A stretch of 43,241 bases of DNA from an uncultured Prevotellaceae bacterium (GTDB lineage: Bacteria; Bacteroidota; Bacteroidia; Bacteroidales; Bacteroidaceae). A program made the translations under genes and the position numbers. Numbering within the stretch: position 1 is the stretch's first letter; each line of letters begins with the position of its first letter. Below the pieces are notes generated by a model. It saw only the letters and a list, made by a program, of their open reading frames with translations, did not search any database and was not told the origin of the DNA. The stretch covers positions 1-43,241 of the forward strand of contig CACZVX010000024.1 in assembly GCA_902784755.1 (NCBI GenBank), in the 5' to 3' direction. Of the stretch, positions 26,146 through 34,605 are shown one piece after another.

Positions 26146-27264
26146 CTATTCTTCGTTATCGTTGATATCTTTCACTATCTTTGGACCCCGAACCTTGTCC
26201 TTTGTACTCAGACCTTTTTTGATTTCAATGCTGATGCCATCGCTGAGGCCTGTTGTCACCTGACGGTGCTCGTAGGTCTTGTTCTTACCCTCACCCTTGA
26301 TGACATAGACAAAGGTGCTGTCACCCTTGAACTCGATGGCACTTTCCGGCACTGTCAATACCTGTTTGGCATTAGCCAGTTCAATCTCGGCATTGGCACT
26401 ATAGCCCGAACGGATTTTACTGTCTTTCAATACCCGTACGGCCGCCTTGATCTCAAACTGATTGGCACCATTACTCTCCACGGCTTTTGGTGAGATATAC
26501 TCCAGAGACGCATCAAAGGTAAGGTCCTGCAAAGCTCCGATGGTAATCTTCATAGGCATACTCTGCACAAGTTGTCCCACCTCCGTTTCATCGATGTTTC
26601 CACGGAAAATAAGGTCGTTCATATTGGCCACGCTGGCAATGGTGGTACCGTCGTTGAAATTGTTACTCAGGATGACGGAATTACCCACTTTCACCGGGAC
26701 ATCAAGAATCACGCCGCTGATGGTAGAACGGACCAGTGTACTCGAGGCATTGGCATTGCTCTTCGAAGCACCGTCGCGTATCACTTGCAGGTTGTCTTCT
26801 GCAGCAGCCTTTTCCTGCTGAGCCTGCTGAAGGGCTTGCTTCTTCTTGTCAAACTCATCCGCACTCACCAAATCTTTCTTGAAGAGTTCTTCTTCACGCT
26901 GGAAGTCAATTCTGGCTTGTGCCAAATTAATCTGTGCCAGACGCACACGGCTCTCTGCAGAACTAAGCTGCGCCATATCGGGAATCACCTTTACCTTGGC
27001 AATGATTTCTCCCGCCTGCACATAATCTCCCGCCTCTTTCATCAGATGCGTGATGATACCGCTTACCTGCGGTTTCACATTGACTTCGTTGCGCGGCTCT
27101 ATCTTTCCCGTCACGATGGTTGTCTTGCGAAGGTCCTCCACCTTTGGTGTGAACTCATTATAAACCACCTCTTCTGGCTGTGACTTCTGCCACAGAAACA
27201 CGAAGGTTCCGATGAAAATCAGCGCCACAATAGCAGCCACAATCATTTTACTGTACTTCTTCAT
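26146..27264 (-). CDS. Efflux periplasmic adaptor (HlyD/MacA type)
   Basis: 372 residues. Membrane anchor about 8-25, then lipoyl-like half VKPQVSGIITHLMKEAGDYV (about 63-82), a coiled-coil hairpin about 100-165 rich in Gln/Ala/Glu (LSSAESRVRLAQINLAQA), second lipoyl half (STISGVILDVPVKVG) and beta-barrel domains to the end. It links an inner-membrane MacB-type pump to a TolC-like outer-membrane channel, which is not in this window. Third protein of the ATPase-permease-permease-adaptor operon. Confidence 0.92.
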   Translation of the reverse strand: MKKYSKMIVAAIVALIFIGTFVFLWQKSQPEEVVYNEFTPKVEDLRKTTIVTGKIEPRNEVNVKPQVSGIITHLMKEAGDYVQAGEIIAKVKVIPDMAQLSSAESRVRLAQINLAQARIDFQREEELFKKDLVSADEFDKKKQALQQAQQEKAAAEDNLQVIRDGASKSNANASSTLVRSTISGVILDVPVKVGNSVILSNNFNDGTTIASVANMNDLIFRGNIDETEVGQLVQSMPMKITIGALQDLTFDASLEYISPKAVESNGANQFEIKAAVRVLKDSKIRSGYSANAEIELANAKQVLTVPESAIEFKGDSTFVYVIKGEGKNKTYEHRQVTTGLSDGISIEIKKGLSTKDKVRGPKIVKDINDNEE

Positions 27265-27309
27265 ATCTATTTTTTAATTTATTTTTCCTGGTTTTCCAGA
27301 CTATCTGGT

Positions 27310-28557
27310 TCATTCATCTCTGATGGCATCGACAGGCTTGATGCTCATGGCACGCCAAGCGGGGGCTAAACCCGCCAGGATACCCATCGCACTAATGACC
27401 ACTACGGCAAGGATGGCTGTCCAGAAATCCACCTGGAAATGAGCGGTGATGATGCCGTCTTCGGTATTTGCCTTCTCCAGCATTTCAAGAATGCCAACAG
27501 CAACCAGAATGCCGCTCATGCCCGCTACGGCCGTCAGGATAATACTCTCCGAGACTATTTGTGAGAGAATGGTGCGCGGCGTTGCTCCGATGGCACGGCG
27601 GATGCCTATCTCTGTAGTTCGTTCACGCACGGTAACCATCATGATATTCGACACGCCAATAGCACCTGCCAGCAGTGTTCCCAATCCCACGAGCCATATC
27701 AGGAAGTTCACGCCCTTGAAAAGATTGTCGAGCAACTGGAACAGAATCTCGGTATTGAATACCGTTACTGCCTTCTCGTCCGTTGGATCCACCAGATGGG
27801 CATGGGCAATGGTTTCGCGGATGCGGTCGGAGAGCTGGCTCATCACCACGCCCGGTCTTCCCGTCACGGCAATCATATCCACCACATTTCCGCGATTATA
27901 GGTTTGCTGCATCAACGTAAGCGGCAGAATGACGGTCGTTCCTTCCTCAGCTCCGAAATTGACGGCACCACTCACGTTATAGTCCACACCCACTATCTGA
28001 TAATAGACAGAGTCGATGCGGATGCTCTTGCCGCAGGGATCCTCGCCGTTGTTGAAAAGATCCTTATAGGTCTTCTTTCCAATGACGCACACCTTCCGAT
28101 GCTGTGCAATATCCATGTCGTTGAGATAACGGCCATAGTACATCTTCGGCGAGTTCACCTTGGCATATTCTGGCATCGTACCATTCACGGCAATTCCTGT
28201 TTTCTTATCTTCGTAGTAGGCACTGCCACCATTCGAGAAGAGTACGGGGGTAATCACATCCAACTCAGGAACACGCTGGCGGAGACGCTCCACATCCTGA
28301 TAGACCATCTGCCATTGGCGGCCTTTGCGGAATCCCTTATAGGCCTTGGTGGTGCGCTGACTCCAGATCATACCCGTGTTGGTGGCAAAACCCTCAAAGT
28401 TGCTGTTGAGCTTCTCTTTCAGTCCCTTGCCTCCACCGATGAGTGCCACGAGCATAAACACACCCCAGAAGACGCCGAATCCTGTGAGGAACGAACGGCT
28501 CTTGTTGCGCGTCAGCGTGTCAAGAATCTCACGATATGTATCTATGTCAAATCTCAT
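27310..28557 (-). CDS. MacB-like ABC transporter permease
   Basis: 415 residues with the FtsX/MacB plan: TM helix about 24-45 (FLTGFGVFWGVFMLVALIG), a large periplasmic domain about 50-280, then three helices including GVNFLIWLVGLGTLLAGAIG and the conserved VSNIMMVTVRERTTEIGIRRAIGA coupling segment. Mechanotransmission rather than transport through the membrane is the family mechanism. The ATG overlaps the stop of the upstream broken permease (ATGA). Intact, so a homodimer with the ATPase could still work. Confidence 0.92.
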   Translation of the reverse strand: MRFDIDTYREILDTLTRNKSRSFLTGFGVFWGVFMLVALIGGGKGLKEKLNSNFEGFATNTGMIWSQRTTKAYKGFRKGRQWQMVYQDVERLRQRVPELDVITPVLFSNGGSAYYEDKKTGIAVNGTMPEYAKVNSPKMYYGRYLNDMDIAQHRKVCVIGKKTYKDLFNNGEDPCGKSIRIDSVYYQIVGVDYNVSGAVNFGAEEGTTVILPLTLMQQTYNRGNVVDMIAVTGRPGVVMSQLSDRIRETIAHAHLVDPTDEKAVTVFNTEILFQLLDNLFKGVNFLIWLVGLGTLLAGAIGVSNIMMVTVRERTTEIGIRRAIGATPRTILSQIVSESIILTAVAGMSGILVAVGILEMLEKANTEDGIITAHFQVDFWTAILAVVVISAMGILAGLAPAWRAMSIKPVDAIRDE

Positions 28558-29733
28558 TCTGCTCTTAAGGCTTCAATGGGGCGGATGCGTGCGGCTTTCA
28601 GCGACGGGATAAGACCAGCCAAGGTTCCCGCTATGACCATCACCATCGTGGCCTCAATACACACGTTTATACCCACCGTGGGATCCACAAACATCGTGGT
28701 CTGAAAGAGTCCCGTGTCGATGACATCATGGCCCAGGGTCGCATCCATATATTCATTGGCTGCCACACCAAGCACCATGCCGATATAACCGAAGAAAGTA
28801 GTGATGATAACGCTCTCAATGATAATCAGTTTCAGTATCGACCATGGTTTGGCGCCGATGGCCTTACGGATTCCAAACTCACGTGTGCGTTCCTTCACGG
28901 TGATCAGCATGATATTAGAAACGCCCACGATCTGTGCGGATGATGCCCATACCCATCTCCATCTGCAGACTCTGCGTAAAGCGGTTCCATATCCATAGGG
29001 CCGATTCATCATCGGCAGCAGCCTGATGACCTTCATTCAGTTTGGCTCGATATTCTTTTTCGAAGGCTTCATTAGCTTCTGCCGTCGGCAGTCCGTGGAA
29101 AGAGAACACGATGCGTTCGGGTTGGTTGCTTTTGCCATAGACCGTCTCCAGTGTAGAATAGGCCGTCATGGCATCGGCATTGCCGTTCTGCGGCTCCTTG
29201 AAAATACCCACAACTTGAAAGGCAAAAGCACCCACCTTGAGATGCTTACCCACCAGTGAGGCCACATCACGGGTCAGTTCTTTGGCCTGTTGGTCACCCA
29301 ATACGAGCACTTTTCGTTTCTCCTTCAGGTCGATATTATTGATAAAGCGACCGTAGAGCATGTCTATCTTGTCTATCTGCTGATGGTTGGGATAGACACC
29401 ACAGAGCCGCGTACTGATATAGTTCTCACCCATACTGATAACGGCCTGCTGCGATACCCGTGCCCCCACCTCGTCGATATTTTCCGTAAACTGTGTCTGC
29501 GTGATGGCGATATCCTTGTCCTTGAGTGGCACATAGCGTCCTTCCTTCATGCCCTTGTAAGGTTTCGAGGTGGTACCGCCGAAGATGGCCATGGAGTTGG
29601 CAATGAAACGGCTGTTGTTGTTCACCATGGCATTGATAAGACCGTTACCCGCACCCAGCAAAACGATGAGCATAAAGATGCCCCACGCCACGGCACGGGC
29701 CGTACTCCATATTTCGGTGATAACGTCTCTCAT
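28554..29733 (-). pseudogene. MacB-like ABC permease, broken by deletions
   Basis: Two overlapping frames make one permease: 29733-28915 (first 272 residues) and a downstream frame entering near 28931 and ending at 28554. The join lies where the intact paralog has its second TM helix: ...SLQMEMGMGIIR runs out of frame, and IVGVSNIMLITVKERTREFGIRKAIGA continues in the other frame. About 40-50 nt of the helix coding are missing. A second gap near 29690-29700 (IWSTARAVAWGIF) lacks about 13 residues against the paralog (NKSRSFLTGF-like segment) but keeps frame. The protein cannot form a normal permease. An assembly error is the alternative. Confidence 0.8.
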
Positions 29734-29736
29734 TTT

Positions 29737-29802
29737 TAACGATAACGTTAACGTTAACGATAACTTTTAATTCTTAATTCTTAACTCTTAATTCTTAATT
29801 CA
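29737..29802. repeat. Operon linker: 32-nt TAACGATAACG element plus AATTCTTA tandem units
   Basis: 29737-29768 is a 32-nt block of TAACGATAACGTTAACG-type units, 31 of 32 identical to 31627-31658 in the same orientation. It ends a few nt before the permease ATG. 29769-29802 then carries four AATTCTTAA-like units up to the ATPase stop. Confidence 0.8.
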
Positions 29803-29804
29803 AA

Positions 29805-30530
29805 TCACTTCATCATGCCATTGATACCGAAGGGCGAAGCATTATGGTCAAAGTTCTCCTCAATATTCCCGATCAGACCGTCTTTGATATGCACAATCTT
29901 GTTGGTTTCATTGGCAACTCCACTTTCGTGGGTCACCACAACGATGGTCATTCCTTCTTCACGGTTCAGTTGTTTCAACAGTTCCATTACCTCCACAGAA
30001 GTCTTGGAGTCGAGGGCACCCGTTGGTTCATCGGCCAAAATAATCTGCGGACGGGTAATCAAGGCTCTTGCGATGGCCACGCGCTGGCGCTGACCACCAG
30101 AAAGTTCATTGGGATAATGCTCTGCCCAATCCAACAGCCCAAGGCGTTCCAAATAGTCCAAAGCCATCTGATGGCGCTTCTTACGACTTACGCCTTGATA
30201 GAATAACGGCAGCTCCACGTTCTCCACCGCCGTTTTGAAACCGATGAGGTTAAACGACTGGAAGATAAAGCCAATCATACGGTTGCGATAGTCGGCAGCA
30301 CGCGTCTCACTCAAATTCTTGATAAGCGTACCAGCCAGATGATATTCTCCTTCATCATAATTGTCGAGAATACCCAATATATTTAATAAGGTGGATTTGC
30401 CAGAGCCCGAAGCACCCATGATACTCACGAACTCCCCTTCCTCTATGTCGAGCGAAATGCCTTTCAGCACATGCAACGGCTGTGCCCCCTGATATGTTTT
30501 GTGGACATCCCGCAGATGAATCATACTCAT
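29805..30530 (-). CDS. ABC transporter ATPase (MacB/LolD type)
   Basis: 241 residues. Walker A GASGSGKST at 39-47, Q-loop Q91, signature LSGGQRQRVAIARAL from 143, Walker B IILADEPTGALD from 163, switch His in VVVTHE. Drives the two MacB-like permeases encoded next. First gene of the export operon with a well-formed promoter at 30570-30601. Start could be Met1 or Met3. Because one permease is broken, the functional complex probably uses the other only. Confidence 0.95.
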   Translation of the reverse strand: MSMIHLRDVHKTYQGAQPLHVLKGISLDIEEGEFVSIMGASGSGKSTLLNILGILDNYDEGEYHLAGTLIKNLSETRAADYRNRMIGFIFQSFNLIGFKTAVENVELPLFYQGVSRKKRHQMALDYLERLGLLDWAEHYPNELSGGQRQRVAIARALITRPQIILADEPTGALDSKTSVEVMELLKQLNREEGMTIVVVTHESGVANETNKIVHIKDGLIGNIEENFDHNASPFGINGMMK

Positions 30531-30569
30531 ACGTGTGTCTCTATTGACGGTTTGCTACATAATAGACGA

Positions 30570-30601
30570 CAAAAGTAAGCATAAAGTTGCATATCGCCAA
30601 A
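30570..30601 (-). promoter_or_regulatory. Promoter of the ABC export operon
   Basis: -7 box TACTTTTG (30570-30577), 20-nt spacer, -33 TTTG (30598-30601). The ATG at 30530 is about 40 nt downstream. Confidence 0.8.
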
Positions 30602-30699
30602 CATTCTGCGGCAATTAGAAAGATATTAAATTTTTTTGTGAAAAACAGACTTCGCTATACATCTCTCACCAAAGCCTGACACCCCCCCATACAGGCGTT

Positions 30700-30809
30700 T
30701 TGCAAGAATGGCGTAGAAGCATTGCAAGAATGGCGTAGAAGCATTGTAAGAATGGCGCAGAAGCAACGTAAGAATGGCCAGGAAGCGATGCTTAAATGGC
30801 AAAGAGAGA
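30700..30809 (+). repeat. 22-bp direct tandem repeat, four units plus one degenerate
   Basis: Units start at 30700, 30722, 30744, 30766 and 30788 and share the core AAGAATGGCGyAGAAGC. The first two are identical, the next two diverge stepwise and the fifth is degraded and touches the murQ 3' end. No spacers, so not a CRISPR array. It fills most of the gap between murQ and the ABC operon promoter. Confidence 0.85.
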
Positions 30810-30813
30810 AAGC

Positions 30814-31620
30814 CTATTTGCGATGGCTTTGCAGTACTGCATTTACGCTGCCATATTGATGCAGCAACTGGCAGGCTTCTTCCTCGGAAATGCCAAGCTC
30901 TTCTGCAAGAATACGGATGCTGCGATGAATGAGTTTGTTGTTGGTAGGCTGCAGATTCACCATGCGATTGCCTTTCACTCTACCCGACTTAATCATCAAG
31001 GCCGTAGAAATCATATTAAGGATTAACTTGGTGGCGGTGCCCGATTTCATGCGCGAACTGCCCGTGACATATTCGGGTCCTACGACTGTCACAATAGCGA
31101 TATCAGCCAACTGTGTGATGGGAGATTCAGGATTACTGGTAAGACAGGCGGTGAACAATCCCTGCCGATGCGCTTCTTTCAAAGTTCCTAAGACATAAGG
31201 CGTGGTGCCAGAAGCGGCAATGCCAATGACCGTGTCATGGACATCGGGATGATAAGGCATCAAGTCATTCCATCCGGCAGCCTCGCTGTCTTCTGCCTTT
31301 TCCACGGCCGTCCGCAAAGCCTTTTCGCCACCGGCAATCACCCCGATGAACTTATCCTGAAGTCCATAAGTGGGAGGAATCTCAGAAGCATCCAATACGC
31401 CGAGTCGGCCACTGGTTCCGGCGCCCACATAAAACACCCGGCCACCTTTCTCCATTCGCGGAAGAATACCATCCACAAGCTGCTCAATCTGCTGTATCGA
31501 TTCCTTCACCGCTAAAGCTACCTGCTGGTCCTCACGGTTGATTTCCGTAAGAATCTCATGCGTGGACTTCTGTTCCAAATGGTCGTAGAGTGACGCTTCT
31601 TCTGTAATCTTCCTAAACAT
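30814..31620 (-). CDS. murQ: N-acetylmuramic acid 6-phosphate etherase
   Basis: 268 residues, SIS-domain lyase that splits MurNAc-6-phosphate into GlcNAc-6-phosphate and lactate during cell-wall recycling. Signatures: TEEASLYDHLEQKST at the N-terminus, VFYVGAGTSGRLGVLDASEIPPTYG (SIS motif with phosphate-binding loop), IGIAASGTTPYVLG, and MKSGTATKLILNMIST with the catalytic Glu region in between. Follows a ZIP transporter gene after a 58-nt tandem-repeat linker; probably co-transcribed from the GH2 promoter. The role is certain from motifs; the link to the GH2 and ZIP genes is positional only. Confidence 0.95.
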   Translation of the reverse strand: MFRKITEEASLYDHLEQKSTHEILTEINREDQQVALAVKESIQQIEQLVDGILPRMEKGGRVFYVGAGTSGRLGVLDASEIPPTYGLQDKFIGVIAGGEKALRTAVEKAEDSEAAGWNDLMPYHPDVHDTVIGIAASGTTPYVLGTLKEAHRQGLFTACLTSNPESPITQLADIAIVTVVGPEYVTGSSRMKSGTATKLILNMISTALMIKSGRVKGNRMVNLQPTNNKLIHRSIRILAEELGISEEEACQLLHQYGSVNAVLQSHRK

Positions 31621-31626
31621 CTTTTC

Positions 31627-31658
31627 TAACGATAACGATAACGTTAACGATAACTTTT
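31627..31658. repeat. 32-nt TAACGATAACG element (copy 2) before murQ
   Basis: 31 of 32 nt identical to 29737-29768, same orientation, again a few nt upstream of a start codon on the - strand. Inside it, TAACGATAACG and GTTAACGATAAC are near-palindromic. Confidence 0.8.
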
Positions 31659-31678
31659 AAATCTGTAATCTTTTAACT

Positions 31679-32458
31679 TTAATCCAGCACCACATCCAGC
31701 ACCATCATCAGCGCAAAGCCAATGGCAAAACCGATAGTGCCCAAGTTACTGTGCTCGCCTTCCGCACTTTCGGGAATCAGTTCCTCTATCACCACATATA
31801 TCATGGCGCCTGCGGCAAAGGAAAGCATATAGGGAAGAATAGGCGTCATGATGCCTGCCAAAAGAATAACCAGCAGACCGCCTAAAGGTTCTACCACACC
31901 ACTCAACGCACCAATCATAAAGGAACGCATGCGCGAGTTACCCTCGGCTCTCATGGGCAAGGAGATAATGGCTCCTTCAGGAACATTCTGAATGGCGATA
32001 CCCAGAGAAAGCGCCAAAGCGGAAGCTGCCGTAATGCCTGTGCCTGCCTGCAGGGCTCCTGCCAAAACTACGCCTACCGCCATGCCTTCTGTCAGATTGT
32101 GAAGCGTGACTGCTAAAGTGAGCATCGCCGTACGTGAAAGCCGCGACTGAGGACCCTCGGGATGATCATCGCCTAAATGAAGATGAGGCGTGATATAGTC
32201 GAGACAAAGCAAGAAGCCCATGCCCAAAAGGAAACCTACCGCTGCTGGCACTACCGACATCTTTCCCATGTTTTCGCTCATTTCCATACTCGGCATAAGC
32301 AGCGACCATACGGAAGCGGCTACCATCACACCCGATGCAAAGCCCAACAGCGACTTCTGCAGTCGGGTTGGCATATCATGCCGCATGAAAAACACGAAAC
32401 CCGCACCTAAAACGGTGCCTAAAAGGGGAATCAGCAGTCCCAACGCAATCCCGTTCAT
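31679..32458 (-). CDS. ZIP family metal transporter (GufA/ZupT-like)
   Basis: 259 residues, eight predicted membrane helices. Metal-site motifs: HNLTEGMAVG in helix 4 and QNVPEGAIISLP in helix 5, plus the His/Asp-containing loop PHLHLGDDHPEG between helices 3 and 4. Imports divalent cations such as Zn2+ or Fe2+ into the cytoplasm; substrate not resolved from the sequence. Its ATG overlaps the stop of the GH2 gene (ATGA), so translation is coupled. Confidence 0.93.
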   Translation of the reverse strand: MNGIALGLLIPLLGTVLGAGFVFFMRHDMPTRLQKSLLGFASGVMVAASVWSLLMPSMEMSENMGKMSVVPAAVGFLLGMGFLLCLDYITPHLHLGDDHPEGPQSRLSRTAMLTLAVTLHNLTEGMAVGVVLAGALQAGTGITAASALALSLGIAIQNVPEGAIISLPMRAEGNSRMRSFMIGALSGVVEPLGGLLVILLAGIMTPILPYMLSFAAGAMIYVVIEELIPESAEGEHSNLGTIGFAIGFALMMVLDVVLD

Positions 32459-34506
32459 ACGGCTCCGTCAAGTGATTTGTTGGTCTTTTGATCGATGGAA
32501 CGGATAGCGTTCTTATCGAGAATCCACTTACAGGTGTCACGCAGTTTTCCGCTCCTTACCTCAATGGTGTTCTCGCCATCTTTTAAAGTCACGTTGCTAA
32601 AGACAGCCCTTCCCAACGAGTCTTTCTTAGCCTTGCCTATCTTCTTACCATTCACATAGAGCGTAACAGTAGGCTGATTGGTATAGACCTTGATGTCGGT
32701 AAGCGCTTCCACGCGTGGAGTGTAGCGGCGGGCTGCAATATAAACCATCGGTTCGCTGCTCCAATTGGCCTTGTAGAAATAGTAACTGTCCTTCCTCACG
32801 CTGCGGTCGTAGCTCACCATTCCCTTGTCGTTGAGGCCCTTCATGTCGCCTTCATCACGGATGCTGGAAGGATTATCAGCATATTGCCAGATAAACTTAC
32901 ACCACAGATAGGGACGCTTCACCATTTGCATCCAGTTGTCTTCATGAACACGTGCCTGATATTCTTCAAGATGAACGCGGTTGCTGACCATCTTTTCAAA
33001 ACCATGCTGCAGATGACTGCCTGCCGCTCCATATTCGCAAACGCCTACGGGAATGCCGCCAGCTTCCTGTTTGGCATTATCCATAAACTCGCCAATGCCT
33101 CCAGAAGAATTATACCATCCGAAATATTTGTTCCACCCGAAGACATCCGTAATTCCCTGAAAACCATCCTGACTGTAGCAGATAGCCAAGGTCGTGAGTC
33201 GCTGGGGATCGAGTTGCTTGGCACGTTCATTGAGTTTACGGAGGAAGGTGGCAGGCTCGTCATATTTAAAGGAAAGCTCGTTGCAGAGACTCCAGAAGCA
33301 GATGGCCGGCGAATTGTAGTTCTGCTTGATCATTTCCTCCAGATTTTCCATCAGACCAGCTTCGAACGCTTCGTTTTTGATGTAACCGGGAGAGGCATAA
33401 CCGCCAGGACCTGCCAAATTGAGCTCATACCAAAGCACGATACCTAACGAGTCATATTGCTGCACATCATAACGGGAATGGGGATAATGCACGAAACGGA
33501 CACCCGTAGAACCCATTTCGGCAATGATTTGGGCGTCTTTGCGAAGCGCCTGTTCGTTATAGAGGTTTCCCAAGCCATAGCCTTCCTCATGACGGCAAAC
33601 GCCATGCAAGTCGAGATACTTCCCGTTGAGGAAGAAGCCCTTATCCACATCCACGGAGAAAGAGCGGAACCCCGTCACATCTTCCACGCAATCAACAACC
33701 GCGTTATCAGCAAGCAGTTCGGCCCTTACCCGATAGAGGGCGGGATTGTTGCGGCCATCCCACAGATTGGGACGGTTAACGGTCAGTTGTTGTTTCATCA
33801 CGGAGCCACTCACGGGTGACGTTTGTTCGGCCACCGCCTGATTCTTTTCGTCGATGATACTGACGCGGAGACTTTTACCTGCCGTTCCTTTCGTGAGTGA
33901 AAGAACGGTCTCAATGGTGAGGTCGGCCTTCTGAGCATCCACCTGATTCTGATGAACGTAGATTCCGCAAGAGGCATGATCGAGGGGTGAAATGCAGTCG
34001 GGTCCCGTAACAATCAGATGCACAGGGCGCACAATACCGCCATACATATTGAAATCTCCTGAAAGGGGAGCCACATCCGTGCGGTAGGCATTACTGGCCA
34101 GTACGGTCACTTTGTTTTCGCCATCCTTCAGCGCATCCGTAATCTCCAGACAAAAGGCTGTGTAGCCGCCTTTATGACTTCCCACGGTCCTTTGGTTCAC
34201 GGCCACTTCCGCATAGGTATTAACGCCGTCGAATTTCAGGAACACGCGCTTGCCTTGCATGGAAGCATCTTTCGTGAGCGTACGTGAATAAAGATAGGTG
34301 GAACGGTCGTAACGCATGCCTTCAAAGACATCTTTCAGGTTCCAGCTATGAGGAACATCAACCGTTTGGGAAACAGGACGCTTCGTCACATCATACTGCG
34401 GACTGAAGGTCCAACCTGCGTTGAGACTCGTCACGGTACGTGTGGCAGCAAAGCCGGAAACTGCTGCCAGCAGGGATAGGATGGAAAGGAGAAAACGGTT
34501 GTACAT
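32455..34506 (-). CDS. Exported glycoside hydrolase family 2 (beta-galactosidase-like)
   Basis: 683 residues. Signal peptide 1-20 (AAVSGFAA), jelly-roll sugar-binding domain about 22-170 (VPHSWN, YLYSRTL), Ig-like domain about 190-285, TIM barrel about 286-600 with acid/base Glu410 (SLCNEL) and nucleophile Glu491 (GVCEYGA), and a C-terminal Ig-like domain (VTLYVNGKKIGKAKKD). Acts on beta-linked galactose, glucuronic acid or mannose in the periplasm; specificity within GH2 cannot be read off. First gene of a GH2-ZIP-murQ unit, with a good promoter at 34542-34573. Confidence 0.92.
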   Translation of the reverse strand: MYNRFLLSILSLLAAVSGFAATRTVTSLNAGWTFSPQYDVTKRPVSQTVDVPHSWNLKDVFEGMRYDRSTYLYSRTLTKDASMQGKRVFLKFDGVNTYAEVAVNQRTVGSHKGGYTAFCLEITDALKDGENKVTVLASNAYRTDVAPLSGDFNMYGGIVRPVHLIVTGPDCISPLDHASCGIYVHQNQVDAQKADLTIETVLSLTKGTAGKSLRVSIIDEKNQAVAEQTSPVSGSVMKQQLTVNRPNLWDGRNNPALYRVRAELLADNAVVDCVEDVTGFRSFSVDVDKGFFLNGKYLDLHGVCRHEEGYGLGNLYNEQALRKDAQIIAEMGSTGVRFVHYPHSRYDVQQYDSLGIVLWYELNLAGPGGYASPGYIKNEAFEAGLMENLEEMIKQNYNSPAICFWSLCNELSFKYDEPATFLRKLNERAKQLDPQRLTTLAICYSQDGFQGITDVFGWNKYFGWYNSSGGIGEFMDNAKQEAGGIPVGVCEYGAAGSHLQHGFEKMVSNRVHLEEYQARVHEDNWMQMVKRPYLWCKFIWQYADNPSSIRDEGDMKGLNDKGMVSYDRSVRKDSYYFYKANWSSEPMVYIAARRYTPRVEALTDIKVYTNQPTVTLYVNGKKIGKAKKDSLGRAVFSNVTLKDGENTIEVRSGKLRDTCKWILDKNAIRSIDQKTNKSLDGAV

Positions 34507-34541
34507 AAGTTTCTTATTTTTTTGATTTTATTTTATGCGTA

Positions 34542-34573
34542 CAAAGATAAGAAAAAAATCAACAACCCACAAA
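34542..34573 (-). promoter_or_regulatory. Promoter of the GH2-ZIP-murQ unit
   Basis: -7 box TATCTTTG (34542-34549), 20-nt spacer, -33 TTTG (34570-34573). ATG at 34506. Confidence 0.8.
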
Positions 34574-34580
34574 GAAAACC

Positions 34581-34597
34581 TTTCCTAATCCAGGAAA
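34581..34597 (-). terminator. Weak terminator after the esterase gene
   Basis: Six-bp stem TTTCCT/AGGAAA with a 5-nt loop followed on the - strand by GGTTTTCTTT. Short stem, hence low confidence; its distal edge abuts the GH2 -33 box. Confidence 0.35.
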
Positions 34598-34605
34598 ATC
34601 ATTAT

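Noticed and set aside
27796-28704. 302-codon + strand ORF across the permease genes
   Set aside because: Lies opposite a clear MacB-like permease; product is His-rich without domains.
30700-30809. CRISPR array
   Set aside because: Units are contiguous 22-mers without spacers and there are no cas genes.
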